From: Paramacrobiotus metropolitanus
Taxonomy: Eukaryota > Tardigrada > Eutardigrada > Parachela > Macrobiotidae
Assembly: GCF_019649055.1 (NCBI RefSeq)
Contig: NW_026570449.1
Location: 54,985 to 118,984 of the forward strand
Direction of reading: 5' to 3'
DNA length: 64,000 bases
The notes beneath the pieces are model-generated. The model was not told the origin of the DNA. It searched no databases and worked only from the letters and a program-made list of their open reading frames with translations. Numbering within the stretch: position 1 is the first letter of the stretch; each line of letters opens with the position of its first letter. Made by a program: the position numbers and the translations under genes. This document shows, piece by piece, positions 34,501-48,181 of this stretch.

Positions 34501-37500
34501 CGCATTGTTTTCTGCAGAATTAATTGCTACCTGCTGTGAATCTGCAACATTCCCTGAAATTCGCCCACAAACACCTATCGTCCGAATTGCGAACCCCCAG
34601 CGGCAGTATTCGTTTTTTTCATTCATTATGTGTTCGTGTATAAAAAACATCCGGCTACATCCGGTTACACCAATATTAATCAATCATCACTTACGGTTTT
34701 GGTATTAGCACCTGGCCACCGCCGGCGGTGAATCTCCTCGGTCTCTTTCTCAGGACCATTTTAACAAGCAAGATGATTACGCAATATAAATCCCAATAAA
34801 TCCCAACCAAAATCAATTTGCTACAATCCTAACAGATGAAGAACTGAAACATGCACAAATGCTGGTGCACAAATGTCTCCGTGCTGCTCCGACAAGTTCA
34901 ACAAGAGAGAAGCATAACCAACATAATAAACCAAGGCAAGCGTTTCGATACAGTACTTAAGCAGCGCATTAAAATCAAAAGATGGTTGAATATAAAATTA
35001 TGCACCAACCAAATGACCGAGCACTTTAACAGACACCTTCAACTTCTAGATCGACCCCGTTCTCTTTCACTCTCTATCTATAATTGCCGACCATAAATTG
35101 TCGATTAAACAACGACGGAAATATGCAACGTGAAAATCATGACAGGCCACGGAATATAATAGCCGGCTGCCAAGAATTTCCCGTACTTTACACTACCGGG
35201 GTCTGCAAATGACGGTTCCACGGCAGTGGTGCGTATATACCGCTGAACACACGAGAAACCACTTTCACTCGACCAGCTGTCTAATAATCGGCCAAACAAA
35301 GTTTCAATACAATAGACCGCGCAACGATTACAATATAAAAACGCTATCAGTACGCCGCATTCGTATAGCTCCACAGCCTTAAGCAAATACAATTTCTCCA
35401 CAGCATGTTGCAAGATCAATGTTTTTCTAACCAAGCAGTTTCTCTGGCGTCTTCTCCCATTTGCAAAAAATTCTGCTACTCTTCAAGAAAACACAGTGAA
35501 TATTTACGCGGATGAATGTACGCCCTACGACCAGAGAAATGGTTTTTATGCTGAAACATAAATCAAAGCGCCGTTGAAAACAGCAGAGTTGGCTGTTTTT
35601 ATGTTTGGCCGCAAATGTTCCACACACAGTCAAATTCACGGCGCTCAACGTTGCCACACCGGTATTCTTTAGTGGAGATAATTGAATACGTAATGAGAGC
35701 TATTACCAGTCGTGGAAAATTCATACACGAAAGGTGTATAAAAGGCCTTTTGCTTTACGTCTAACCAGCGTTGCAAAGTTCCTAAAAAACACCGGCTTTA
35801 TCTGCGAACCGGAACTAACCTAACTGCTCAATATGCTGCACTTCACCGTGCGTGCGCCGGAACAAAGAGTTACTGCACTAAAAGGGAATCAGGTTGTTCT
35901 ATCCAAAACAAATACCAGTTTTTAATTGCGTGTAGCTTGCTCCTACAAACACAGTTGTTTTATGGTTACTATATTAACGCTCTCACTGAATATACATGCA
36001 TAGTTCAAAACTGAATGCTTCCATGCACACATCCAGAATCCACCATTACCAATTATTATTAAACTGGTAACTAACTGTCCACAGCGCTACAAAGATGATG
36101 CCCAGAAAGAAACAAGCAGAAGCTCTTTTATACCGTGGCGGAAGCATCTTCTGAAAGTATACAGCCGCGGATAAAAAATTTTCAATGCAGCCTCAAGTAA
36201 CTTCGAGGTAACCAAAAACATTTTCAGTCTAAGTTCTGCAAGGCTACGCCACTTAAACATTGATTTTAAGTTTTTAACAATGCCTACGCAAATTTAACCA
36301 AATCTCTGCAAGGGTGCTGGTGAACTTGATAAATTATTACCACGTTTGAACTGTGGCTCCGCAGATTACCGAAAGGAGCGAAAACACCAGGTTCTAAGTC
36401 AAAACACGTCATCGAATGTAGCCATTGGTACGGTTCGTGTCAGTAGACCCAGTCAAGAAATAATGTTATCATTTCCAACCGATAATTTATATCGGACAGG
36501 TTGACAATACGAGCAACACATGCCGTGCACAATACCATTTCACCGGTATCTACAGTTTAAAACAGGACATCTTCGCAAAACTTTCGCAAAATATTTAGCG
36601 GTCAAGAACACACTAAATTGTCACTGCATCTTAAAACAAACTGCACCTTGAAACTACTCTCACTTCTGAGTTCCCGTTTATAATCAAAAACATGAGAGAA
36701 TTTGTCACCAGCAAAACTGCTAGCGCCGCCCAGCCAATAATGCATCCTCCAAGCTAACGAGTGTTCAGATTGCCATTACTGTTCCCGAATGCAAGCTTTG
36801 GCTAATTTAAAATTAAGAATACCACTCAAGGCTATCGGTTATCTGCTATCCTAACCGGAAAACAAAAGGTGTCTTGCTTACCTCAGAAACATCTGTAATA
36901 GCCGGCGAATGCGGCGTCCCCACAGACCGTGGCGTCATGGGACTGTCGGGCGTCAGAGGACTAGCGGTATTATTCAACGAATGCTGCCGTAGAGTACCCA
37001 TGGACAACTGATTGGGCAGTGAATTTCCTAGTGCCAGAGGACTAGCCCGTCCCATAGAATTAGATACATAGGTTTTCAGTTGCTTGGGCTTATCATCGCC
37101 GAAGAACCGATTAGGGTGCTCCAGCCGACTTTGTAGACTCATGCTGTAATGCTGTTGGAATTCCGACGAAGAGGGCACGGTTGAGGACATTGACAAGGAG
37201 GGGCTGTTGTTGGGATTCCGCAGGAGGGGTGAACCCCGGTGTTGAGCAGGAGAATAAGGGTGACCACCGACCATACCATCGGAGCTGGATAAACTGCCGG
37301 TGGACGAAGAGTATGGCACACCATTTCCCTTCCGGTCATCGTCACGTTGAGCTGACAATGTTAACAAACAACCAGGTGAAACTAAAGTACAAAGTCGCAG
37401 TTATAACAGTTTTTAGTATCACGGATAGCGAGATACGGTACAACATTCACTATTCCGCTACACACCTATCAATTGCGAATTAAAAGTGGGGTACTCACTA

Positions 37501-39409
37501 GAGTACAGAGAGTGTCAAGCGGTGTAAGGTGAAGTCTGTCCGGAACTCCGGATAGTAAAAAACAAAGACTACCGCTTTTTTAGAAAAGTACAAAATTTTA
37601 TTCCAAAAGTTGACCAAAAGAGTCAGTCTATTCACAATTTCACAGCTCAGCTCTACTGCAGTAAACTGTCCTCAGGGATTTAGTACTAATACTGCGCTCG
37701 CAGCTGGTATGCACCATGAGCTGCATTCTTTCAGCTTAAATAACATCGTCGTTTAATTTAAAACCGTTAACATAGAAGTACTATTTTTGAATACAGCAAA
37801 AAGTAGAAGATATTGGCATAAGAAACCATTTATTCGAATGGCTGTTTACAATCAAAGAATTATTCCAGGCTTATAAATAATGCGCAGTGTGACGGCAGGA
37901 TATGCTTATCCTGTAATCAAAGGAAATCAATGGATACGCGAGAGACATATTTTTGAAATAGAAGGCACACGTTGTGCGTCACTGCCACTTGAGTCGTTCC
38001 TAGCGACCGGTATACCGTACAGATGATCATTAGCACATCCTGCACTCAGATTTCAGGGAATTGAGAGAAGGGTTTCCATTCTCATGCAAGGAGATTACGT
38101 GAGAGAATCACCAAGGCCGACCAGCGCGTTCCCAGAACGGTTTTACACACTCACACTGGAATCTATCTCCAGGTCCCTGTTTTATTAATCCTATCATTCT
38201 CTCTTGCGGCGAGAGATTTTCACACAAGGGATTCACATATTACCCAACGCATACAGGAAAAAAGCCCCGCTATGCAGTACTTATTTAAATCTAGCCCCGT
38301 GTATCTTAAGACGTGCGTTGTTGAAATCGTCCAGTTCAGTTCCATAATTCCATTTTACAGAGCCAACAGCGCCATTGTACACGCAACTCCCATTTCCCAT
38401 ACGGGACCTGTATTAACCAGCTTATATAATATACAGTTAAATTTTATATACAAATTAAGCAGAGCGTGGTCGACGCTAAATGACAAACATAATGGCTACA
38501 TTTTGCAAATTAATAACCCATAATTTTCGAAAGCAATCTTCGTAATCCAGTAATAAACATGCTTGCTACTGTAGGTCAGTTTACGAAAATAAGTACAAAC
38601 TGCAATATTACTGCATCATGTAGTCAGAGATAACTTTAGAATTTCAAGAAAAGACTATTTATCTTTCAACAGTTTCATTAAGCAAGCGTTTTTCTATGGT
38701 ACTGGCAATTATGTTATCATAATCCGTCCTCAAGGGCAACGAAACTTCAAATTTTAACCGTCCACAACCTAAAAAGCAGCCTTCAAAATGTAATAAAGAA
38801 CGACAATCGATAACCCAATTTTGCAAAATGCACATCTACTAAATGGTCACTCCCGAAAAATCCAGGAACTAGAGCACAAATTACACATGTTGGCCTTATT
38901 TTACAACAGATTGGACAACGATTTGTTGGTAGAACAAAGCCTTTTCCGTTGCTCCTATACCACTCGAACATTACGTAACTAGCATCAAGACATGCCTTGA
39001 CGTTGTCACTGTAAAATGCAACAAGCACCAATATGGAGGAATTCAAAGATGTTTGTACGCTTACAGAAAAAAAACTTCGATATCTTGTCGCACAACGAAA
39101 CAAGGCTATAAAAATGTGGTAAAAATTACCGAGAACATTTGAAAAGAAGTATACATCTGCGGCAATAGACTGGGTGAAGCTTTCCACGCTTTTTAATCGC
39201 AATTGTGATTTTATAAAAACTTCAAATGATCCAAACATAAAAAGATGAATGAAGCCTAAAGAAAAGCGAACTCATACCAACATCGTGCAAGTGAAAAATC
39301 TCCCGAGTCCCAGATTCAAAAGCCAATCACCATAAGAATAGAGTTAATTAGATATGATCTTACCTTGCTCTCTCTGGAGCTGAAGTTTGAGGTTAGTCCG
39401 TGAAGACAT
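31502..39409 (-). CDS. MITF: MITF/TFEB/TFE3-family bHLH-leucine-zipper transcription factor
   Basis: Seven exons: 39409-39364, 37351-36882, 34748-34695, 34343-34206, 33685-33505, 33353-33278 and about 33161-33030, then a terminal exon 31942-31502. MiT/TFE factors bind E-box/CLEAR sites and regulate lysosomal, autophagy and pigment-cell genes. Matches in order: N-terminal MSSRTNLKLQLQREQ (family MTSRxLLRQQLMREQ, the Rag-binding segment), SRLEHPNRFF...PKQLKTYVS, the acidic activation helix MDELIEDIMELE, SSSCPANL, KDRQKKDNHNIIERKRRDN basic region, helix 1 INNLIKELRTMLP, loop/helix 2 KGSTLKATVDYLKEL, zipper, VQELERLIEAHG, and a Pro/Gln-rich tail. Ser/Pro sites in exon 2 suggest kinase control. 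One A appears missing in an A-run near 33110, breaking the zipper frame. The W-N residues between DP and KG of vertebrate MITF are not seen, so the 5' edge of that exon is uncertain. Confidence 0.93.
38783..39238 (-). other. Open frame of 151 codons inside MITF intron 1
   Basis: Starts with ATG and runs 151 codons on the same strand as the host gene. It contains hydrophobic stretches and a Cys cluster (CPICCKIRPTCVIC) but no family I recognise. It could be a nested gene, a transposon remnant or chance; I give no function. Confidence 0.2.
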
Positions 39410-41075
39410 GGTACGGTAACATGAGCAAAATCCACGGAAATGTAAGCAAATAATGGTTGATCAGATGTGACCTGAAAAGACACAACAGTCACCAGTCAGA
39501 TCTTCATGCTGCCATACTTTGGTTCAAAGACCCCACAACAACCTACATACGGCGATAGTTTGGAATCTATCCGTAAATAAATCCAAAAAGGAACACACCA
39601 CAGCAGCAATAAAAACAGTACTAAAGGCGCCTGTTAATTCATTACATGTTTTGTGGAAATGGACTATCGTACCCGAACAAATCAGAATTAACGATCAGCT
39701 GTGAGGCTGTGAGCCAAGTTGTGAACAAGGAATGTTTGGCTGCGGTGATGCCTTGCCTGTACTACTTGTGTACATCACTACATCCTCAAAACACTGCCAT
39801 ACGAGTATGGAATCAGATTCTAATACATAATTATTAAAATTATTATAAGTGCTCCTACAACGCTCTGAATATTTTTAATTTCGTAAATCAAATCATTGCC
39901 CAAATTATTAGTTTTGATTGCGAATAGTAATTATCAAGGTGCCTTAAGTTCTGTCATATTGTAAATTCGTAAATTGTAATGATCTATCGTTTGGATTTCT
40001 CTCTCAGGGGTTTATATATGGACCCCAAAGCGGCTGTATAATTAACGAAGGCCGAATTACACAGAAGAATTGTAAATAAATCTGATTAGAATTTTTAAGG
40101 TTATTTACTATTCAATACAATATTGTAAAAAATATCTATATTTCATACGTAGCAGCCCTGGCGGGCCGAAGGTGTCGCACTCATTGCACAGACACGCGTA
40201 GAATTCAGACTTCTCAAAATGAAGCCGGTGCTGACGCAACTATCTTGAAGATTGCAGGACTGTGCGTCGTTGAGGACAGTATCGAAGTTAACCTTTAATT
40301 AGCACTTACAATTAAGTATATCAACTTGCTTGATAGTGTAAATTAATTATCGTAAAATACAAAAATTTTTATAAAGGAAGATATGAAAAAGTAAGGACTG
40401 TAAGGTCATTATACATACGAAAAAGTAAGGACTGTAAGGTCATTGTCATTGTACATAGCTATAAACTTAGCTACGTATAACGATTGTATAACTACTGTAT
40501 TCAAGTTGCAACTTTCATTAATTTCAATTTGGCGATACAATACAGTCACAAGTTTCCAATAAAAGTAAAAGATTTGTACTGACAATGAATACACAGCCTC
40601 AGCCGATCCAGAAAGATACTAGCACTTATTTACTTACGGTACTTCAACTATTTATTTGTAATCGTTCTAAGTACAACTTACTACGTACTTTATTCTAATT
40701 AAAAATAATTACTAGAAAGCATGCGCAATGCGTACCGTAATCAGCAATGCACGAGTACTGTTACGGTGTTAGTACCTGTATCAGGGCCGCGCTCTAAAAT
40801 AATATAAGTAATACTTATTACAAAAGGACTGAATGAACATTCCAGAAGGAATTTTCATTCAGGCCTTCTACTTCCAGAGGGCGGTCATGATTTTACCGGA
40901 TTAATTTGTACACAGTAAAAAGTGCACATACTGGCAACTGCCTACTGTTCAAAATGTTCAATAAGCGAAGTAGTTACAGAAAAATCGGTACGCGTTCTTA
41001 GCGTACTCGTATTGAACATTTGTATTGAACAATTTTGCGTTTTAGTTTTACGTTGAACAGTTGCACGTTTTACGC
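39410..41075. other. Spacer DNA between MITF 5' end and right arm
   Basis: About 1.7 kb upstream of the MITF start and therefore its likely promoter region. No gene seen; contains a short tandem duplication at 40385-40444. Confidence 0.5.
40385..40444 (+). repeat. Short tandem duplication
   Basis: GAAAAAGTAAGGACTGTAAG and the following GTCATT occur twice, 34 bases apart (40385 and 40419), about 650 bases from the right-arm breakpoint. Confidence 0.9.
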
Positions 41076-41076
41076 A

Positions 41077-44000
41077 CTACGCAATGTCGAACCACATAAA
41101 AAAAACAGTAAAATACGGCAGCAATGCTTTAATACTTTATACGTATGTCAGTTTATCACAGCTGTGACGCTGTCGAAATCGTGGAACTGTTTTGGTTTTA
41201 CTCGCAAAATCGAACATGCAGTCATGCACTGCTTAACCTCGCATGCTTCCGGCAAAGTTGCATGCGATCGATGTGAGCGCCATCTGCACGTTGCAAACCG
41301 TATTTTATTCCGAAAAATCAAACAATGTATTATTTTATAATTTATGGGTTTAACAAGTACAGATACTACGCGTGCTTTAAGTTTTTGAAAACGAGTAAGA
41401 AAAAGTACTTACCGGTATAGAAAAAAAGATTTTCTTTAACCTATTGTAACTATAATAAATTACAGATATAAAGTTTTAGCCGCCCATATGGGTGGCTAAC
41501 ACCACTAATACAACTTCTATCGTTTGCAGAATATTAGACAATATAATTAAACAGACATTAGCGGCAACAGTATCCAGCAGTTAACTCTACAAAACTAATC
41601 ACAGACTGCAAACCGTATTTGAAAGACCGCTCTGTTTATACTTTAAACTTTGTAGATGCCCGTACTGCTACCGCAATTTATCGTAAAATCAGTCCAGTAA
41701 TTTGCCGTTTGAAACCGTTTAAATCCACTTTAAGTCTATAAGAGTAATTCAGCACATCGCAAAGACGTGCCTGCGATTTTTAAGTAAAATACCTATATAT
41801 TCTAATCGTTAGCTAAATCTCTTTAAACTTCTTTAACTATAATCTGTTCTTAAAAAACTCTGACTCAGAAATATATGCGCAAATCCGCAAAATTTGAGGT
41901 TACAGAAACATTTGTATTATCACTAATATGAACCAAAAGCGTCAACAATGATATGAATGAAATCGAAATTCAATGAATGAATGTACATACCGATACGTTC
42001 ATATCATGAACGCATTCGTGCATATTGCACCGCTAACGTTATCGGTTATCCTTGCATGTTCGGACAGAAGCGCGTCATTGTGCAATAGGACATCGGCCAA
42101 ACAGGGACAATCTATTTGGCACTACACATTGTGCACAATATGGCCGTTGCCAGCTTGCTGTAACGGTACAATCTAATTTACGCGGCTAGTCTTTATCTCG
42201 CAATAGACTAGCATCATGATAATTATGCGGAAAAATTTGTAATTGCTTCCAACACAAACCTTAAAGATAGTTCAAATTGTAAATATCCATGTCTCTGGGC
42301 GAAGCAAATACCTATACATTTTCTGTGCATTTCTATACATTAACGGTGTAACATGTGTTCCATAATAACCTGTGAATACAAATTATCTTCTCCGTGTTTT
42401 CCCAAATTAACGTTAAATAATACTACAGACTCATGGAGCAAACCATTAATACGCGTGATGTATTAGTCAGTAACATTCAATTCTATTCATACGTACGAAG
42501 ACACGATTGCATAATTAATTCCGAAAAGTTTTATATTACAGAGGCTCTTTCAATCGACCGCAAATTCTTATATTCGCTCTTTAATGCGATGGTGCACCAT
42601 TATTATTATACTACTGATCGCCTGAAAAGGAAAGCAAAGAATTCGAAGATTACGCATTCGTACATGTTAATTGTAAATAATTTAATTACTTCAAGTACAG
42701 GTTAATGTTACAATTCATAGGCAGTATATCAAACATGCCGCTTATACTTTCTACTTATCGTTAATTCATATCTATATGCCGATTGCACGCGAGTCATCCG
42801 TACATCGCATGTTTACTTCTGCAGCCTTAACTTACCAGTTCGTCTCATTGTCAGATGTTCAGGGATTACATTAAAATATATTAATTGGGCTGTACAATTC
42901 GCAAGTCCAGTTGAATAATAAAAGCCACACGTAAAACTACCGCTTTTCATCAATCGTCATGACAGAAAGTTGCACAATGCATAACTACATCCTATGCAGA
43001 TTCACGCCGGGATCATACAAATAATAAGCCAATTCAGTCCATTATTGATAACGTAATCTCTGACAATTCCACGCGCATTCATGGACAACCACTCGTAAAA
43101 TTGTGAACTGAAGATATTGTATTAATTATTGTATCAATTTCCCAAACAAACTTCGGTTCATTACACGAAATCTTAACAAGCGAATTACTGTAAGATATAC
43201 GATTGCCGAGCAAGCGTGATTTCGAAGTCAGTGTGCGATATTTTTACGCTATGGGTTGCATTGCAAGTACCCAATGTTGTCTTTTGACTCCTGTTGGAAT
43301 TGGCAACCTTCTCACATTTTGTGTTCCGCTGATTCATTCCATTCCAGTGCGACTGATATCATTAGCACGCTGATTGGACACTCGAGCGGGTGGAATGCGG
43401 TTCCGAATGGCGATTGGTCCAGAAAAATGCACACCCCACCCGCTTCCGCTCACCCGTGCACTGTACGCACTGGTGTTAAAGTGTAATTCCGAAAAAAATC
43501 ATACCGAAGGATTCAAGGAATTGTTGCTCACGTTAACTAAGCCAATGTGGCAGGCCTATCAAAGCGTTAACGCTGGTGTGCTTCAGAAACATCGCGCCCG
43601 ATCGTACATGCGTATTGTATACATTCGTAGTGTTTAAACACTTACGGTTCATCATGTCCACAGCGTATATGGATGCGCTTATCACACGCCTTAAAATAAT
43701 CCTGCCTTCCGGTTCATATTAAGGACGTGACCTTGAGAGCTAGCTAACCGAGCCGCTGCTCCCGTGCTCACGTTTTGGTCGGCTGACTGAACAATAATGT
43801 TAGCTCAAGCCAGAATAACATTCTGCTGCGTAGGTTGTGTCACCTGCGTTAAATTACAGTACTTGTACTATAGAAAGGGATCGTTTGTATCTCTTGCAGT
43901 AATCAAAGAGCATGACTGAACAATGGTTTCAGGATGATTCCCACGTTCGAAGCTTGCACTCCGCATAGCCCATGAAGCTGAATTTTATCTGTCTTGCTAA

Positions 44001-44536
44001 TCCCAAAGTTGTTGAGCGAGCATTCCAGAATAAGCGATATTTAAATGAAGTACGGGACTGGAAATACTACTCCATACTTTTCTTAGATCTATATCGTACA
44101 TAATTATGACATATTACATTATGGCTTATTACAAATTACGTACGAGTGTATAAACCAAAAGATATTAAAGTGTCATTCTGTTTACAGAAATTCATAAAAC
44201 GTATTTAGATCAACAGTAGTTATCAGAAAATCCCGCAAAAGCCAATTTGCAATTGATAAGGGACTGTGCGCATGCAATAAATTAAATTAAACAAAACCAC
44301 GTGCAATGTGTACATTAAGTTTACACATTGCACAATGTAGATATACAAATCTATCGTAAAAAAAATCAAAAAACCTGTACAGGCTTGCTGACACATAACT
44401 ACTTTGTACTGCAAATGTTGAACATGGCAGTTGTAATTACTGTACATCGACTACAGCCAGAACCACAGTTGATTGTTGGGCTTATTCGACGGTGTGGGTT
44501 CAACTTAACGATTCCACCTTGCCAATCGTCGGATCG
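41077..44536. other. Gene-poor inner part of right arm
   Basis: Mirror of 18082-21571. No supported gene; only short frames without motifs. Confidence 0.5.
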
Positions 44537-47110
44537 CTAACCTTTTCTATACGTTGTTCGCCTCTTGGTCGTTGTCGATATCGATGTCGAAGAAACAGAT
44601 TTGAAACTGCTTCCGCTAGAACAATTCATTGGCTGGAATGGTCTGAAAATAAAAATTTCAAACATCCGCACTTCATTGTCTACTTAGTGGATAATATACA
44701 TATAAAAATTAGAATGTCACTACTAGCACTAAAACAAACATACTAACACAAGGTATTGTATATATATTTCTAACGTTCAAATCAATTTTTTTTGAAATAA
44801 GTAATCAGTCCTTCAGCCAGTTCTTATACACTACTCTAAGATAGTTAACGTTGTTCTCCGGTCTTAATTAACGGGAAAACTGGTTTTTTTAAAATTGAGT
44901 TAACCGAAAATACAAAAGTAAACGACTTCGCAGCTTAAATCAATCCGAGCGCGAGGAATAATTTCGAATAAGTATTGTGCTTTCGCAGTTTAGGATAAGA
45001 TTAATAAAGCAATCTTCACCCTGCTAAAAGAAAAGCTATTTTCATAATTAAAGGGCGGTACTACGTAGTAGTATTACTGGGCTATGGCGGTACTAACTCC
45101 GACATACAGTATTTTCCTTATATCCACATTTAACAGCCACTACGCTAACTGTGCAAATCGATGAACTAAACTTACATAAGCGGATAAGTCTAACTATGAG
45201 CTACAACTAACAACTCACTGAATCAGAAATCCGATCCTTCGCATGAGATGAAAAAGAAACGAAATCAAAGACCACCAAATTTCTTGTTCCGGATTTTCCT
45301 AAAATGCAATGGTCCATCCGAATTTGAGCAGTAGAAGGTACAGTACTTATAATCGAGTACGCTGAATCGCCATCATTGTGGTTATACAGACTAAGTATGG
45401 AACTATAGATATTTCAACACTGTGATCTTTCATATAATTTACCATTATTTGGATGTAGCATCGTGGTTTCTATTCGTACCGGTGTGTATTTTCCTAAAAA
45501 TCCCAAAAAAAATCGCCTGTGAATATGACCAAGCATATACAAATTATTATTAATATTTGTATTATATCACTAAGAAAGATAAACGTCACGCTTTTATTTC
45601 GCACAAAACATAGAGTAATAATGATATGCTCAGTGCAGCATAACGCATGTAATTGTGTTTTGTATACACAAACAATTATTAATTAAAGGCAGTCAACTTA
45701 CTATTGGAATAGCTGAAGGATGCAGGACGAAAAATGTATTTCACCAGATAGAAAAATGCATTTGGTTTTGTTGGAAACGTAGACACTGTTTCCATTTTCT
45801 TGATGCCAAGCCCCACCGTATCCCTTCCAGACTGGAGGAGGGTATCGGCGGCGGGTGTGCTTGCACGAAAACTGCAATCCGTCAATGTCTTGTTGGCTGT
45901 TTGTAGAATGAAATAGGACAGCGGATTGCAGGAAGTGCTTTCCATCGGCTCTTCCCTACACATTCGATTGCCTGAAAACCTACGAAGCGCAAGAAACGAA
46001 AATTGCCGTTATCCGTTCTGGCACTGAGCGATTAAATAATATCTATACAGTATTACGAAACAGCAAATCATTATTAAAACAATTTCCATGGCAAGCTAAA
46101 CAAAAATAAATTTAGAAAAACATAAATTTACAAAAAATTAAACAAAATTTACAAAAATTAAGATAGTTCTGTTCTTTAAAATATTACCGACGCATTTCCG
46201 GGTAACCGTCATACAAGAGAACGCGCATTTTCTACAAAATTTTTAATCGAAGCGAATCTTTACGCACATTAAACCATATTAAGCGTATTAAACCGTTTTT
46301 TTTTTTTCTTGCAAGAGGGCGCACTTCGGAGGAAGGAAGTAAGTAGTAATACTCTATCGTAAATACTACTGGATATAATTACTACGAGTAGGGTAGTACC
46401 TATAAACAAATACGATAAGTACTTTCATATGCACACATGCACATTACTACAATTGTCATAGTGTCAAATACCGTAGAAAGCGAGGTACGTATCTGCCAGA
46501 TCCGAATTAACTTGTAATCATAATAAATATTAGCAGCACAATAAATACTTACAATAATATTATTGGTGCAATTAATTCAGAAATTATAGAGAGTGAGATA
46601 AAAAAAGAAAATATCGCGACGCAGGTACAAACAAGTAAACAATTACTGATTGACACCAATTGTACACGATTTCACCACTTACCAAACATACGAAAGGCCT
46701 TCTTTTGATAAGATCGAATACAAATGAATCGCGATTCCCTTGAAAATCCATTTCAACCAACCCACGGAAATTTACCGTATCCAGCGTGGTTTTCGTCCAG
46801 TAAGTCAGATTATCATCCACATGTGTAGCATGCAGTTCCATTTCTATCATTTCATTTTCCAGATTCGGAAATACGTTGCTAAAGGAGACTTTGGCCGGAC
46901 TCAAACAATCTTCAAAATCCCAAAACTTACATCCGCCACATTTAAGTGGTGCTGACCATCTTTGTTGGTGCGGCTAGTAACACGGACACCGATTGCGTGA
47001 GTGCGGTGGACACATGTAATAATTGAGGCAAGTAAAACAGTATTCCACAATGCGAGATCGCCACAGGATAATCTGTTCATTCTATTCATCAAAATCCAGC
47101 CGCGGCTCAT
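44537..47110 (-). pseudogene. Unrecognised secretory-pathway protein, right copy, frame-disrupted
   Basis: Mirror of the left gene at 15504-18081. Exon 1 is 47110-46683 (428 bases against 430), exon 2 is 45979-45702, and later exons run to a stop at 44537. Two single-base losses in exon 1 (near 46919, where GCGG became GGG, giving a TGA at about 46901; and near 46705 in an A-run), one lost T at the start of exon 2, and a two-base gain at the start of exon 3 break the frame. In the middle of exon 2 this copy reads TLLQSGRDTVGLGIKKMETV, which may be the ancestral frame. Either a decaying duplicate or a copy with more sequencing errors; the signal-like N-terminus is intact. Confidence 0.6.
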
Positions 47111-48181
47111 GAAAATAAGCAACTAAAAAACTTAATACAACGATTCTTTCCAACAGATTTAATACTCGTACGATATCATTGTGCTTTGTTGAACGAATGA
47201 CCAATCCATTACTTTGTCTAAAGTCACCTGCGACATAAAATTGTTCACTTACCCTTTACTAAACAAGTGTAATTAGCTAGCTCGGTTTCGCTACGATCGG
47301 AACTTGTAACCTTCCATGTGACTGTCTACTAAGCTATGGATGCAGATCATGTAAAAATCATAATTCGTTGTTTTTGTTTTTTGGTTCCGTCACGCTAAAT
47401 ACGGTACAACCATGCAGCATTGTGATCACAACCAGAAGAGCCACGCGCTGCCTCGTGGACACGAACGAGGTTATTGATGTTTTTGGTAAAGATGCGGTGC
47501 ATCATCGCATTCGCTTATCAGTCAATTAGTGTAAGCGTACTTTTGTAGTAAACGCCTTAGGAAAACTGGTAACCGAAACCGAAACCAACAACAACAGAAT
47601 TCAATGTCAGCGAACCTGGCAGGAAAATTTCGCTGGTCACATGAGGTGAATATTAAATACCATACGCATGTGCGCCACCCTAGAAACACTTCTGTACTCT
47701 AGTATGCGACGCAATAATATGGTAAGTCAACCAAAACTATTAAAATAAACAGAATATTAACAACAAAAATTAAGATTTATTACAGGTAGTTGTATCAAAA
47801 ACCATTTGACCGCGTATTATTATTCACGCGTAAAGTCAGCTTCGTAAATACAAATTAGTATAAATGATTCATTATTACCCAAATTATCACAAGACATTGT
47901 TAACACTTAATAGCCGTACGGTTCCGTATCTTACAGAACAGTGATTCACACAATTTTTAAAATTTTAATTGCTTGAGCACTACTTTATTCCTTCGACCGC
48001 TCACTGCACTTGCGAAACTGCCAAGCCAACAGAGACGGCAATGATCAACGGACAAGTAAAACGTATTCATTAATATTCGAGTCTGCTGTCCCAAATTACA
48101 ATTAAGACGCTAGAAAAAATAAGCCCAGGAACTCAACACAGTGGCACAGTATGCAAAGCATAGAGCATATCTAAATCAACA
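47111..48181. other. Intergenic region, right
   Basis: Mirror of 14414-15503. AT-rich; no gene recognised. Confidence 0.5.
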
